This document shows, in pieces, positions 4,811 to 12,749 of a stretch of 22,082 nt of DNA; position 1 is the stretch's first letter; every line of letters begins with the position of its first letter. Position numbers and translations under genes: made by a program. The stretch spans positions 1 to 22,082 of the forward strand of contig CAYLXO010000013.1 in NCBI GenBank assembly GCA_964387965.1. The letters run 5' to 3'. The notes under the pieces were generated by a model that saw only the letters and a program-made list of their open reading frames with translations, was not told where the DNA came from and ran no database searches. Source of the DNA: CAITQP01 sp964387965. GTDB lineage: Bacteria; Patescibacteriota; Minisyncoccia; Phycocordibacterales; UBA9973.

Positions 4811-7756
4811 TTAGTATCCTTTGTAAGTCTTAGTAAATGCTTTTTTCAAATCTGAAATTGTGGTTTCTACACTACTTGCTGTACCATTTTTTATAGTGAC
4901 ATCACCATCTGTAACAGTACCAATACACGTTGCATCTGTGCCAAGTATTTTTTCGAATGCTTTTTTATCTTTTTTTGAAACAGTGCAAAGAATTCTTCCC
5001 TGACTCTCTGAAAAGAGCGCTTCATAATCTTTGTTCCAATTACCTTTTACTTTCTTTAGATTTATATCAAAGCCAAGCATTCCTCCTATCGCCATTTTTG
5101 ATAGTGTCACAGCAAGCCCCCCACGAGCAATCGCCATCGCCGATGTTGTATATTTTCTGGCTTTCTCATACTTCTTATATATTTTCAAAAATTCTTTTGC
5201 GTTTGTGGTTGGCACTCCGCTTGTTGCACTTCCTTTTAATGTTCCGTACAACGCACATCCGAGTTCATTATTCGTAGCACCTACAAGGTAGATAGAATCT
5301 CCCGGATTTTTAAAATCAAGTGAAACTGCAGAGAGAGCATTCTTCATTACAGACAATGCAGAAACAAGTAATGTAGGAGGAATTGAAATTGAAGTTGGAT
5401 TTCCTTTTTCATCAAAACCACGGAAGTCGTTATGCATGCTATCCTTCCCCGATATAAACGGTGTACCGTAGATAATTGCGGTTTCGTAACATGCCCGAGC
5501 TGACTCGCGAAGATCATACATTGACTCTGGAGTGTGTGAGCGTGACCAACAGAAATTATCTAGAATTGCAATCGTATCAAGCGGCGCACCAGCAACAACC
5601 GCCTGACGCACTGCTGTATCAATCGATGCACTTGCCATTTTATATGTATCAGCATCTGAGTATGTAGGATAGAGCGCTGATGTAAGAAGCACACCTCTCT
5701 CATTACCAAGTACTGGCATAAATACTGCACTTGGTGATGGTACTCTCCCCCGACCAACGATTGGCTTAAGCACTGACCCACCTTGCACTTCGTGATCATA
5801 CTGTTCACCAATAAATACACTCGATGCGATTTCGGGATGAGCGATCATAGACATCAAATCTTTTTTCATATCTGCCTTCGCAGATTGCTTGAAATCTTTT
5901 AGAGTTCGTTCTGGTTTTTTTATTTTTATTTCTTCACGTGGCCAACCGTCGTGCAAAAATTGAAGTGACATATCCAAAATTTTTGTGCCATCCCAAGAAA
6001 CAACCGCGCGATTGCTTTTTGTAAATTCGCCAATAACAGTAGCTTCAACTCCCCGACGACTAAATAATTGTGAAAGCTCCTTCCATTTGTTTTTTGGAAC
6101 TGCAAGTGTCATACGCTCTTGAGATTCTGAGATCCAAATTTGCCATGGAGCAAGTCCTGGATATTTTGTTGGAACTTTTTCGAGCGTAACATGACAACCA
6201 CCAGCCTCGCGCGCCATCTCAAAAACAGCAGACGAAAGACCCCCTGCACCATTATCTGTAATACTGTTATACAGTCCTTTATCCCGTGCTTCTTTTATGA
6301 TTGCATCAGAAAACTTTTTTTGTGTAATTGGGTCTCCAATCTGAACAGCTGTAGCAGGGCTCCCTTCATCGAGCGCCACACTTGAAAATGTTGCTCCATG
6401 AATTCCATCAAGCCCTACCTTGTTGCCAACCATAACAATATAATCTCCCGGACGTGCAGACTTTTCCCATGATTTTCGTCCTGCTGATTTTTTTGGCAAA
6501 AGCCCTACTGTACCTGCAAAGACTAGTGGCTTACCGCGAAATCTATCTTCAGCGAGCAGAAAACCGTGCATTGTTGGAATACCGGAGCAATTTCCTCCTG
6601 CGTTAACTCCTTTTACCACTCCGTCCAAAATTCTTCGAGGAGAAAGCATTTCCTCTTTCATATTCTTATCTCGAAAAAGTGTTCGTGTGTCATCAGGGTT
6701 TCCAACACAAAAACCGTATATATTTGCAACTGGTTTTGCACCAATCCCTGTACCAATGGCATCACGATTTACACCTACTATTCCAGTAATCGCACCTCCG
6801 AATGGATCAAGTGCTGACGGACTATTATGTGTTTCTACCTTATGTGATACAAGCCAATTCTCATCAAATTCGATAATTCCAGAATTGTCAGAAAATACTG
6901 ACACGCAAAAATCTTTCTTTCCCTTTTTCTTTCGGATTTCGTTTGTAGCACGCTTGATGTAATCCTTGTACAATCCATTTTCTACACCATCCATTCGTGA
7001 GGCAAAAATGCGATGCTTACAGTGTTCGCTCCATGTTTGAGCAAGTGATTCAAGCTCAATATCTGTTGGCAATCGCTGTTCAACATTTTGAAAATAATCA
7101 CGGATCGTTTGCATGTCCGTAAGCGTAAGCGCGAGCGGTCCTCGTCGTGTGGCATCTTTATTTTTTATGCCAAGTGTTCCGATAGATGTAAGCTCCTCAT
7201 CACTTACAGCAAGCGAAATTGTATCTGCAACTTTTTTCCCGTGAAGGACAACTGTCGGTACAACGCGTGAAAATCCAGCATTTTTTTGGTAGTCATTCCA
7301 TGTATACACAACACATCGCTCAATGAGTGGGTTGAACAAAGATTTTGAAATATGTTTTATGTGCTGTTCATTGAGTGACCCGTACAGTGCGTACACACGC
7401 GAAGAAGCAACATGAGCATTCCCGAGAGTAGCACCAAGTGCGTCTTCGATACTTTCCTTTGCTGTCGCTCCAACATTATCTGTTACACCAGGGAGATAAC
7501 CAATTTCTATTGCGTATGCAAATTTTTTTTCGAACGGCATTCCATTTACATAAGAAGTTTCAAGCGTTGTATTTGTAAGTACCCCTTTTGAAACCTGTGC
7601 TTGCTTTTGATTAAGCTTTGCATCGGTTGTATATGCATCTGAAATACAAACATGTGTTACAACTTCACTGTCGAGCAGTGAATTAAACTCTCGCGCCTTA
7701 CTAAGTGCGCGAGTATCAGGCACTTTTAAAATAACATCAATACGTGTATTAGACAT
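4811..7756 (-). CDS. purL: FGAM synthase, large subunit with fused PurS-like N-terminus
   Basis: ATP-dependent conversion of FGAR to FGAM using ammonia from PurQ. At 981 residues it is longer than the stand-alone Bacillus PurL (about 740) and shorter than the proteobacterial fusion (about 1,300). The first 200 or so residues carry PurS-like segments (DVILKVPDTRA at 7-17; AIEIGYLPGVTDNVG at 82-96), so PurS appears fused and possibly duplicated. The linker motif WSEHCKHR (242-249) and the catalytic SHKVETHNSPSALDPFGGA region (about 306-324) are typical. No glutaminase domain is present at the C-terminus, consistent with the separate purQ immediately downstream. The ATG overlaps the purA stop by 8 nt (ATGTCTAA), indicating coupling. 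Confidence 0.95.
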   Translation of the reverse strand: MSNTRIDVILKVPDTRALSKAREFNSLLDSEVVTHVCISDAYTTDAKLNQKQAQVSKGVLTNTTLETSYVNGMPFEKKFAYAIEIGYLPGVTDNVGATAKESIEDALGATLGNAHVASSRVYALYGSLNEQHIKHISKSLFNPLIERCVVYTWNDYQKNAGFSRVVPTVVLHGKKVADTISLAVSDEELTSIGTLGIKNKDATRRGPLALTLTDMQTIRDYFQNVEQRLPTDIELESLAQTWSEHCKHRIFASRMDGVENGLYKDYIKRATNEIRKKKGKKDFCVSVFSDNSGIIEFDENWLVSHKVETHNSPSALDPFGGAITGIVGVNRDAIGTGIGAKPVANIYGFCVGNPDDTRTLFRDKNMKEEMLSPRRILDGVVKGVNAGGNCSGIPTMHGFLLAEDRFRGKPLVFAGTVGLLPKKSAGRKSWEKSARPGDYIVMVGNKVGLDGIHGATFSSVALDEGSPATAVQIGDPITQKKFSDAIIKEARDKGLYNSITDNGAGGLSSAVFEMAREAGGCHVTLEKVPTKYPGLAPWQIWISESQERMTLAVPKNKWKELSQLFSRRGVEATVIGEFTKSNRAVVSWDGTKILDMSLQFLHDGWPREEIKIKKPERTLKDFKQSAKADMKKDLMSMIAHPEIASSVFIGEQYDHEVQGGSVLKPIVGRGRVPSPSAVFMPVLGNERGVLLTSALYPTYSDADTYKMASASIDTAVRQAVVAGAPLDTIAILDNFCWSRSHTPESMYDLRESARACYETAIIYGTPFISGKDSMHNDFRGFDEKGNPTSISIPPTLLVSALSVMKNALSAVSLDFKNPGDSIYLVGATNNELGCALYGTLKGSATSGVPTTNAKEFLKIYKKYEKARKYTTSAMAIARGGLAVTLSKMAIGGMLGFDINLKKVKGNWNKDYEALFSESQGRILCTVSKKDKKAFEKILGTDATCIGTVTDGDVTIKNGTASSVETTISDLKKAFTKTYKGY

Positions 7757-9050
7757 TGCGATTGATTGCTTCGTTACGATCTGGACCAGTAGAAATTATT
7801 GAAATTGGAACCCCAACCGCCTTTTCTATGAATGATAGGTAATCGAGTACCCCTTGTGGTAATTCTTTTTCGTTCTGTGCGCCGCGTAGTGATGCCTTCC
7901 ATCCAGTAAATTCTGTATATATAGGTACGATTTTGTCTCCTTCAGTCTCAAAAGGCATTGTGTTTTTTGATACTCCGTCTAGCTCATAGTGAGTAGCCAC
8001 TTTAATAGACTCACAATGAGACAAAATATCGAGCTTTGTTATTGCAATTTCTGTCACCCCAGAAAGAAGAACGGCGTGCTTAAGCGCAACAAGATCAAGC
8101 CATCCACACCCGCGTGGACGTCCTGTTGTAGCTCCGTACTCTCCTCCCCAGTCACGAAGTTTCCCTTCCATTTCAGGTTCACATCGTGTTGGAAATGGCC
8201 CGCCACCAACGCGCGTTGCATATGCTTTTGTAATTCCGATAACTCTTCCAATTTTTTGTGGTGCAACGCCAAGACCAGTACAAACACCGGCTGCGAGCGT
8301 TGTACTTGATGTTACAAATGGATATGCAAATCCATGATCGATATCAAGCATTGAACCTTGCGCTCCCTCTCCAAGTATTTTTTTACCCAACCCAAGTTGC
8401 TCATGTATAAAATTTGAACATTCAACAAAACCAAATGTTTTTAGGTATTCAATTGCATCAAAAAAATCGCGCTCGTTCTGTGCAAACAATTCTTCGTCTA
8501 CAACAAAGTCGTACGCGGTAAGTAACTTTCGGTGATGCAGAGTAAGCGCCGTGTATTTCTCTTTGAATGTCGCATCAAAAATATAGCCTGCGCGAATTCC
8601 CATGCGACCAATCTTATCCATATATGTCGGACCGATTCCGCGAAGTGTCGTGCCAATTTTTCCAAGCCCTTTGCTTTCTTCAGCTGCCTTATCAAGTAAT
8701 TTGTGTGTTGGAAGAACAAGACTCGCCTCTTTTGCAATGACAAGTCGCTTTTTTGCTCCTGCAGAAAATTTAATAACTGTTTCCATTTCCGCGCGGAATG
8801 AAACAGGATCGAGCACTACATTTGCTCCAATAAGATTCATCGGTGCACACAAAATACCAGATGGTACTGTGTGTAAAATAATTGTCTCGTTTCCAGCTTT
8901 TACTGTATGACCTGCATTAGCACCTCCTTGAAAACGTGCGACAAGGTCGTACGTGCTCGCAATCGCATCTACTATCTTACCCTTACCTTCGTCACCCCAC
9001 TGGAGACCAAGTACAACATCAATCTTTCCTTCGTTTTGATTGCTAGACAT
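7749..9050 (-). CDS. purA: Adenylosuccinate synthetase
   Basis: Joins IMP and aspartate using GTP, first step of the AMP branch. The P-loop-like GDEGKGK sits at residues 19-25 in LGLQWGDEGKGKIVD, with the NAGHTV motif (about 40-45) and the EGAQGSMLDIDHG segment further on. The length of 433 residues matches bacterial PurA (about 430). It follows guaB by 8 nt and overlaps purL by 8 nt. No Shine-Dalgarno sequence lies before the ATG. Its position between guaB and purL puts the AMP-branch enzyme and the GMP-branch enzyme on one transcript with early pathway genes. Confidence 0.97.
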   Translation of the reverse strand: MSSNQNEGKIDVVLGLQWGDEGKGKIVDAIASTYDLVARFQGGANAGHTVKAGNETIILHTVPSGILCAPMNLIGANVVLDPVSFRAEMETVIKFSAGAKKRLVIAKEASLVLPTHKLLDKAAEESKGLGKIGTTLRGIGPTYMDKIGRMGIRAGYIFDATFKEKYTALTLHHRKLLTAYDFVVDEELFAQNERDFFDAIEYLKTFGFVECSNFIHEQLGLGKKILGEGAQGSMLDIDHGFAYPFVTSSTTLAAGVCTGLGVAPQKIGRVIGITKAYATRVGGGPFPTRCEPEMEGKLRDWGGEYGATTGRPRGCGWLDLVALKHAVLLSGVTEIAITKLDILSHCESIKVATHYELDGVSKNTMPFETEGDKIVPIYTEFTGWKASLRGAQNEKELPQGVLDYLSFIEKAVGVPISIISTGPDRNEAINRNV

Positions 9051-9058
9051 TGTGAGAA

Positions 9059-10519
9059 TTACTTTTGACTATAATTTGGCGCTTCTTTAGTAATAGTGAT
9101 GTCGTGTGGATGACTTTCTTTTTGTCCGGCGTTTGTAATCTGTACAAACTCTGCCTTACGCATTTCAACAATTGTCTTTGAACCAAGGTATCCCATACCA
9201 GCACGAAGTCCTCCGACAAACTGTGTGACAACATCAGAAAGTGGTCCTTTGTATGCAACACGACCAACAATTCCTTCTGGAACAAGTTTTTTTACATCAT
9301 CTTCAGCATCTTGGAAATATCTATCTTTTGAACCTGCCTGCATTGCCTCAAGAGAACCCATTCCGCGATATGACTTAAAGCGTCTTCCATCAAGAAGAAT
9401 GGTTTCTCCAGGGGCTTCTTCCGTACCAGCAAAAAGTGATCCGATCATACATGTATCTGCTCCAGCAACGAGTGCTTTTACGACGTCTCCAGAATAACGA
9501 ATCCCTCCGTCTGCAATGAGCGGAACTTTCGCTTTGTTGCAAGCTTCTGCAGCATCAATAATTGCTGAGAGCTGTGGAACACCAATACCTGCAATAATAC
9601 GTGTTGTACAAATTGATCCTGGTCCTACTCCAACCTTTACTGCATCTGCTCCTGCATCAATAAGCGCCTGTGCGCCTTCTCGTGTGGCAACATTTCCCGC
9701 AGCAACTTCAAGTTTCGGCCACTTTTTCTTAACAGCTTTAACCATGTCAATCACTCCTTTTGAGTGTCCGTGCGCAGTATCAACACACACAATATCTACT
9801 CCGGCTTTTACAAGTGCTTCGATACGTACCATCATATGCTCACCTACTCCGACAGCAGCTCCAACGAGAAGGCGTCCATATTTGTCTTTTGATGCGTTTG
9901 GATGAAAACGGCTTCGCACAATATCTTTATATGTAATAAGTCCAGCAAGTGCACCTTTACTATCAACAACAGGAAGTTTTTCAATTTTGTGTGCTAGGAG
10001 AAGTTCTTCTGCTTTTTCGATCGTAATCCCCGCTTTAGCCGTGATAACATCACGAGTCATAACATCTCGAACGCTTGTAGTTTTGTCGTGAACTGAACGC
10101 ACATCACGGTGTGTCAAAATTCCAACGAGTTTTCCAGCGCTCACGATAGGAATACCTTTGATTCCATTATCACGCATTACCTTCATTGCCTCGCCCACAG
10201 TTCCTGTATCTGGAAGTGTTACTGGATTTGCGATCAATGTATTTTCAGCACGCTTTACAAGATGTACTTGTCGAGCCTGTTCCTCAACAGTGAGGTTTTT
10301 ATGAATAAATCCAATTCCGCCCAAGCGAGCAATTGAAATTGCCATGGCACTCTCTGTAACAGTGTCCATAGCTGCCGTTATAAATGGAATAGAGAGCGTA
10401 ATATTCCGAGACAATTTTGTCCCGGTATTTGCATCTCGTGGGAGTACGGCACTCGCGCGCGGCTTGGCTAGAACATCGTCAAACGTTAAAGCATAAGCAA
10501 GCGGTGTACCTTTTTTCAT
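9059..10519 (-). CDS. guaB: Inosine-5'-monophosphate dehydrogenase
   Basis: NAD-dependent oxidation of IMP to XMP, first step of the GMP branch. The 486 residues hold the (beta/alpha)8 catalytic domain interrupted by two CBS domains at about 95-205. The active-site loop GPGSICTTRIIAGIGVPQ carries the nucleophile Cys304, and the flap contains YRGMGS. Length and layout are those of a standard bacterial IMPDH. It is the first gene of the cluster guaB-purA-purL-purQ-purF-HIT. The promoter -10 box lies 6 nt before the ATG, so the polycistronic mRNA is predicted to be leaderless. It is divergent from the DUF2231 gene starting at 10591. Confidence 0.97.
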   Translation of the reverse strand: MKKGTPLAYALTFDDVLAKPRASAVLPRDANTGTKLSRNITLSIPFITAAMDTVTESAMAISIARLGGIGFIHKNLTVEEQARQVHLVKRAENTLIANPVTLPDTGTVGEAMKVMRDNGIKGIPIVSAGKLVGILTHRDVRSVHDKTTSVRDVMTRDVITAKAGITIEKAEELLLAHKIEKLPVVDSKGALAGLITYKDIVRSRFHPNASKDKYGRLLVGAAVGVGEHMMVRIEALVKAGVDIVCVDTAHGHSKGVIDMVKAVKKKWPKLEVAAGNVATREGAQALIDAGADAVKVGVGPGSICTTRIIAGIGVPQLSAIIDAAEACNKAKVPLIADGGIRYSGDVVKALVAGADTCMIGSLFAGTEEAPGETILLDGRRFKSYRGMGSLEAMQAGSKDRYFQDAEDDVKKLVPEGIVGRVAYKGPLSDVVTQFVGGLRAGMGYLGSKTIVEMRKAEFVQITNAGQKESHPHDITITKEAPNYSQK

Positions 10520-10525
10520 TTAGGC

Positions 10526-10553
10526 ACTATAGCACAAAAACAGAGGGAATCAA
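10526..10553 (-). promoter_or_regulatory. Promoter of the guaB-purA-purL-purQ-purF-HIT cluster, predicted leaderless
   Basis: Minus strand TTGATT (10553-10548), 16-bp spacer, TATAGT (10531-10526) with an extended TGC, then GCCTAA and the guaB ATG. The 6-nt distance from the -10 to ATG equals the distance from the rnpB -10 to the RNase P RNA start. No PurR-box or purine riboswitch fits in this space. Confidence 0.75.
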
Positions 10554-10578
10554 AATGGCTGTTTTTTACGTTTTGGTG

Positions 10579-10584
10579 TATTCT
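10579..10584 (+). promoter_or_regulatory. -10 box of the DUF2231-rsmE pair, predicted leaderless
   Basis: TATTCT is followed by ACTGCC and the ATG at 10591, again 6 nt. The -35 is weak, so confidence rests on spacing shared with other genes here. Confidence 0.5.
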
Positions 10585-10590
10585 ACTGCC

Positions 10591-11115
10591 ATGGATATAC
10601 ACCCAATTCTTGTTCATTTCCCTGTCGCCCTTTTTACTTTCTTTGCGATATTGGAAATCATTACCATAAAAAAACTTAAAGAGTCAGTTAGTTTTTTCTA
10701 CGCAAAGGCGCTCATCCTCCTTGCAGGTATTTTGGGAGCATTTATGGCGCTTTCAACTGGTGAAGGAGCTGAGCACCGTATTCCGTGGGATGCCACTACA
10801 CGAAACGTTATAGAAACACATGCTTTCTTTGCCACACTTACAACGTGGGTATTTGTGATAATCGGATTTTCATACCTTATTCTTGTTATTGAACGATCAA
10901 CCCTTCGTAACCATACTATTGTTATAAAGTATGAAAACATCTACAAAAAACTCCTTGCTATTGCTACATGGCTTCAAAAATATCTTGTAAAAATCCTTGC
11001 AGTTATTGGACTTGTTTCAATCACAATCACCGGAGGACTGGGTGGTTCGATTGTCTACGGAAAGGATGTTGACCCTATTGTTTCATTTATATATCGCTTA
11101 ATTATCGGCCAGTAA
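10591..11115 (+). CDS. DUF2231-type four-helix membrane protein
   Basis: A 174-residue integral membrane protein beginning MDIHPILVHFPVALFTFFAI; the HP.LVHFP signature near the N-terminus is typical of DUF2231 proteins. About four hydrophobic segments follow (roughly 6-24, 36-58, 80-103, 137-158), with His residues in the first loop (GEGAEHRIPWD). The frame is open upstream to 10417, inside the guaB 5' region, but the ATG at 10591 is the correct start because the family signature begins there and a -10 box precedes it by 6 nt. It is followed after 4 nt by rsmE, so the two are cotranscribed. The molecular function of the family is unsettled. Confidence 0.85.
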   Translation: MDIHPILVHFPVALFTFFAILEIITIKKLKESVSFFYAKALILLAGILGAFMALSTGEGAEHRIPWDATTRNVIETHAFFATLTTWVFVIIGFSYLILVIERSTLRNHTIVIKYENIYKKLLAIATWLQKYLVKILAVIGLVSITITGGLGGSIVYGKDVDPIVSFIYRLIIGQ

Positions 11116-11119
11116 AGTC

Positions 11120-11812
11120 ATGCGCCTACACCGCTTTATCGGAGATTTTGATTTATCTAGAGACATTGTTGATGTCTCAGATTCAGAGCTTGCAAATCAA
11201 ATTCGTAATGTTCTTCGTTTAAAACCACTTGATGTAGTTATCCTTTCTGATGGCAACGGTACAGAGGCTCGCGCTACTATTCTTGAATGTAATAAAAAAT
11301 TTATTGAACTTTCTATCGATGAGGTGTCCAATCCTGCTCGGGAGCCTAACAAATCTGTAACTCTATACACTGCCCTATTAAAGCGTGAAAATTTCGAACT
11401 TATTGCTCAAAAAGCTACAGAACTCGGTATTGCAAAAATAGTACCAATCATAACGACCCGCACTGTTAAAACAGGTTTCAATCATGAGCGTGTTGAAAAA
11501 ATAATCAAAGAAGCGAGTGAACAATCTGGTCGCACAACTGTACCTGAACTAGGAGAACCAATACAATTCCTTGATGTAATGAAGGAAATAAATCCAAAAG
11601 AATCAGTTTTGTTTGACCTGTCGGGCAACAAACTTGAAAGCATGGAAGCAAAAAAGCTTAGAAGCTTGTTCATTGGTCCTGAAGGAGGTTTTACTGATGA
11701 AGAAGTAGCTCTTGCGAAGAAAAGTGGAGTACCAATTGCATCGCTCGGTGAACTCACCCTTCGAGGAGAGACTGCCGCTATTGTCGCAACATATACAATC
11801 ATTCACTCATAA
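11120..11812 (+). CDS. rsmE: 16S rRNA m3U1498 methyltransferase
   Basis: SPOUT-class enzyme that methylates N3 of U1498 in the 16S rRNA. The 230 residues show an N-terminal PUA-like domain (MRLHRFIGDF; NVLRLKPLDVVILSDGNG at about 31-48) and the C-terminal knotted SAM domain with LFIGPEGGFTDEE (about 188-200) and LGELTLRGETAAI near the end. Both are RsmE signatures. The start is 4 nt after the DUF2231 stop. Its stop codon lies inside the 46-bp palindromic terminator shared with the convergent glucosaminidase gene. Its substrate base would be the last base of this window (22082) if the 16S alignment given for 22038-22082 is right. Confidence 0.95.
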   Translation: MRLHRFIGDFDLSRDIVDVSDSELANQIRNVLRLKPLDVVILSDGNGTEARATILECNKKFIELSIDEVSNPAREPNKSVTLYTALLKRENFELIAQKATELGIAKIVPIITTRTVKTGFNHERVEKIIKEASEQSGRTTVPELGEPIQFLDVMKEINPKESVLFDLSGNKLESMEAKKLRSLFIGPEGGFTDEEVALAKKSGVPIASLGELTLRGETAAIVATYTIIHS

Positions 11813-11850
11813 CAAAACACCCCCGCATGCGGGGGTGTTTTGTTATGAGT
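11805..11850. terminator. Perfect 46-bp palindrome acting as bidirectional terminator; contains both convergent stop codons
   Basis: Two 23-bp arms meet at 11827/11828 with no mismatch: an outer ACTCATAACAAAACA segment and a GC core CCCCCGCA/TGCGGGGG. The stop codons of rsmE (11810-11812) and of the glucosaminidase gene (11843-11845) are symmetrical parts of the arms. The T-rich segment TGTTTTGTT follows the GC core on each strand. Confidence 0.95.
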
Positions 11851-12466
11851 TATCTTTTGCGTCAGCTTGAGCAAGTGTTTGATTGATATCGATATTATCT
11901 ATCTGATCCATCACCCACTTAACCTTTGTAACATATCGGGCATCAGCAGCATGTGCTGGACCGTTATATGTACGAAGCTTCTGTTCAAGTGTTTTACCTT
12001 CGTAAAAACTAGCTGTCCCAGGATTTTCAGCATTAAGTGTTGAGCCAACCTCTTCAATCGCTTCTTTAACGGAATCAAACTTAATCTCACATGACCCGTA
12101 TCCAAATGGATTGTTAAATCGTTTAGCACATCCACCCTTTCCTCCAGTAGTTTCAATCATCGCCATTGCGGCAAGAGTTGAAATTGGGAGTTTTTTTCGA
12201 AAAGCTGTTTCAGCGAGTTCGTAACTGTAATCCTTCATTGGAAGATCATACTTAGAAAAGTATTTTTCGATCTTCTGTGCTCCAGTGTCGATCAATTGTT
12301 TGTTAGCAATCTCTTCGGCACTAGGCTGCCTATTTTGTCCTGAAAGTATGTCTGCTACAGATGGGATCCCTGTGATTCCTCCTGCTACGGAAGAAACTGC
12401 AAGGTGGGTTGTTAAAATAGGAATGACAACACCGGCCTGTAGGAATTTGTTGAATTTTTTATGCAT
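11843..12466 (-). CDS. Exported glucosaminidase-type peptidoglycan hydrolase
   Basis: A 207-residue protein with an N-terminal signal/anchor (basic MHKKFNKF, then hydrophobic AGVVIPILTTHLAVSSVAGG) and a lysozyme-like glucosaminidase domain at about 66-197. The pattern ISTLAAMAMIETTGGKGG supplies the probable catalytic Glu105, and NNPFGYGSC (118-126), SFYEGKTLEQKLRTYNG and DARYVTKVKWVMDQI are conserved family features. Cys113 and Cys126 could form a disulfide outside the cell. It likely cleaves GlcNAc linkages in peptidoglycan during division or remodelling. A promoter 136 nt upstream of the ATG gives a long structured leader. It is convergent with rsmE. Confidence 0.82.
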   Translation of the reverse strand: MHKKFNKFLQAGVVIPILTTHLAVSSVAGGITGIPSVADILSGQNRQPSAEEIANKQLIDTGAQKIEKYFSKYDLPMKDYSYELAETAFRKKLPISTLAAMAMIETTGGKGGCAKRFNNPFGYGSCEIKFDSVKEAIEEVGSTLNAENPGTASFYEGKTLEQKLRTYNGPAHAADARYVTKVKWVMDQIDNIDINQTLAQADAKDNS

Positions 12467-12595
12467 AGTTTGACGGTTTAGCTCCGTCTGAACTTCAGAT
12501 GACCATCGGGTCTTCTACGGAAATCTTCACTAGAATAGGCTAGTAAAGAAAAAACCCGTATAGTATTAAGCTTTCGCTTCTTACCATATCAGGTT
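12467..12595 (-). promoter_or_regulatory. Structured 5' leader of the glucosaminidase gene, candidate cis-regulatory RNA
   Basis: The predicted 129-nt leader can fold into five hairpins in a row: AAGC-GAAA-GCUU (a GNRA tetraloop); a 9-bp stem CTTTACTAG/CTAGTGAAG inside an outer ACGG/CCGT pair; GACC/GGTC closed by AGA/TCT; TCTGA/TCAGA; and GACGG/CCGTC ending 5 nt before the ATG. c-di-AMP (ydaO) riboswitches often precede cell-wall hydrolase genes, but I could not match this leader to that consensus. It is treated as unassigned. Confidence 0.5.
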
Positions 12596-12601
12596 GCTCA
12601 T

Positions 12602-12630
12602 ATTGTATCACACCCGAATAAAAAAGTCAA
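12602..12630 (-). promoter_or_regulatory. Promoter of the glucosaminidase gene
   Basis: Minus strand TTGACT (12630-12625), 17-bp spacer, TACAAT (12607-12602). Predicted start near 12595. Confidence 0.8.
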
Positions 12631-12666
12631 TAGTTATACCATGATTTTTTAGGGTGTCAAAACGAA

Positions 12667-12697
12667 AAAACCCTTGTAAAATAAGGGTTTTTTCGGG
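12667..12697 (-). terminator. Terminator after the secA-downstream gene
   Basis: GAAAAAACCCTT pairs with AAGGGTTTTTTC around a short A+T loop. On the minus strand the stem ends in a T-run and continues CGTTTT. It separates the secA transcript from the glucosaminidase promoter. Confidence 0.75.
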
Positions 12698-12749
12698 CAC
12701 ATTCTTTGACGATTTGGCAAGGTTTATGGCCTATTTGGGAAGCCTTCTT

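Noticed and set aside
10417..10590. N-terminal extension of the DUF2231 ORF
   Set aside because: The extension overlaps guaB codons and its promoter; the family signature begins at the internal ATG 10591, which has its own -10 box.
12467..12595. Assignment of the glucosaminidase leader to the ydaO (c-di-AMP) riboswitch
   Set aside because: The gene context fits, but the conserved ydaO blocks could not be found; left as unassigned structured leader.
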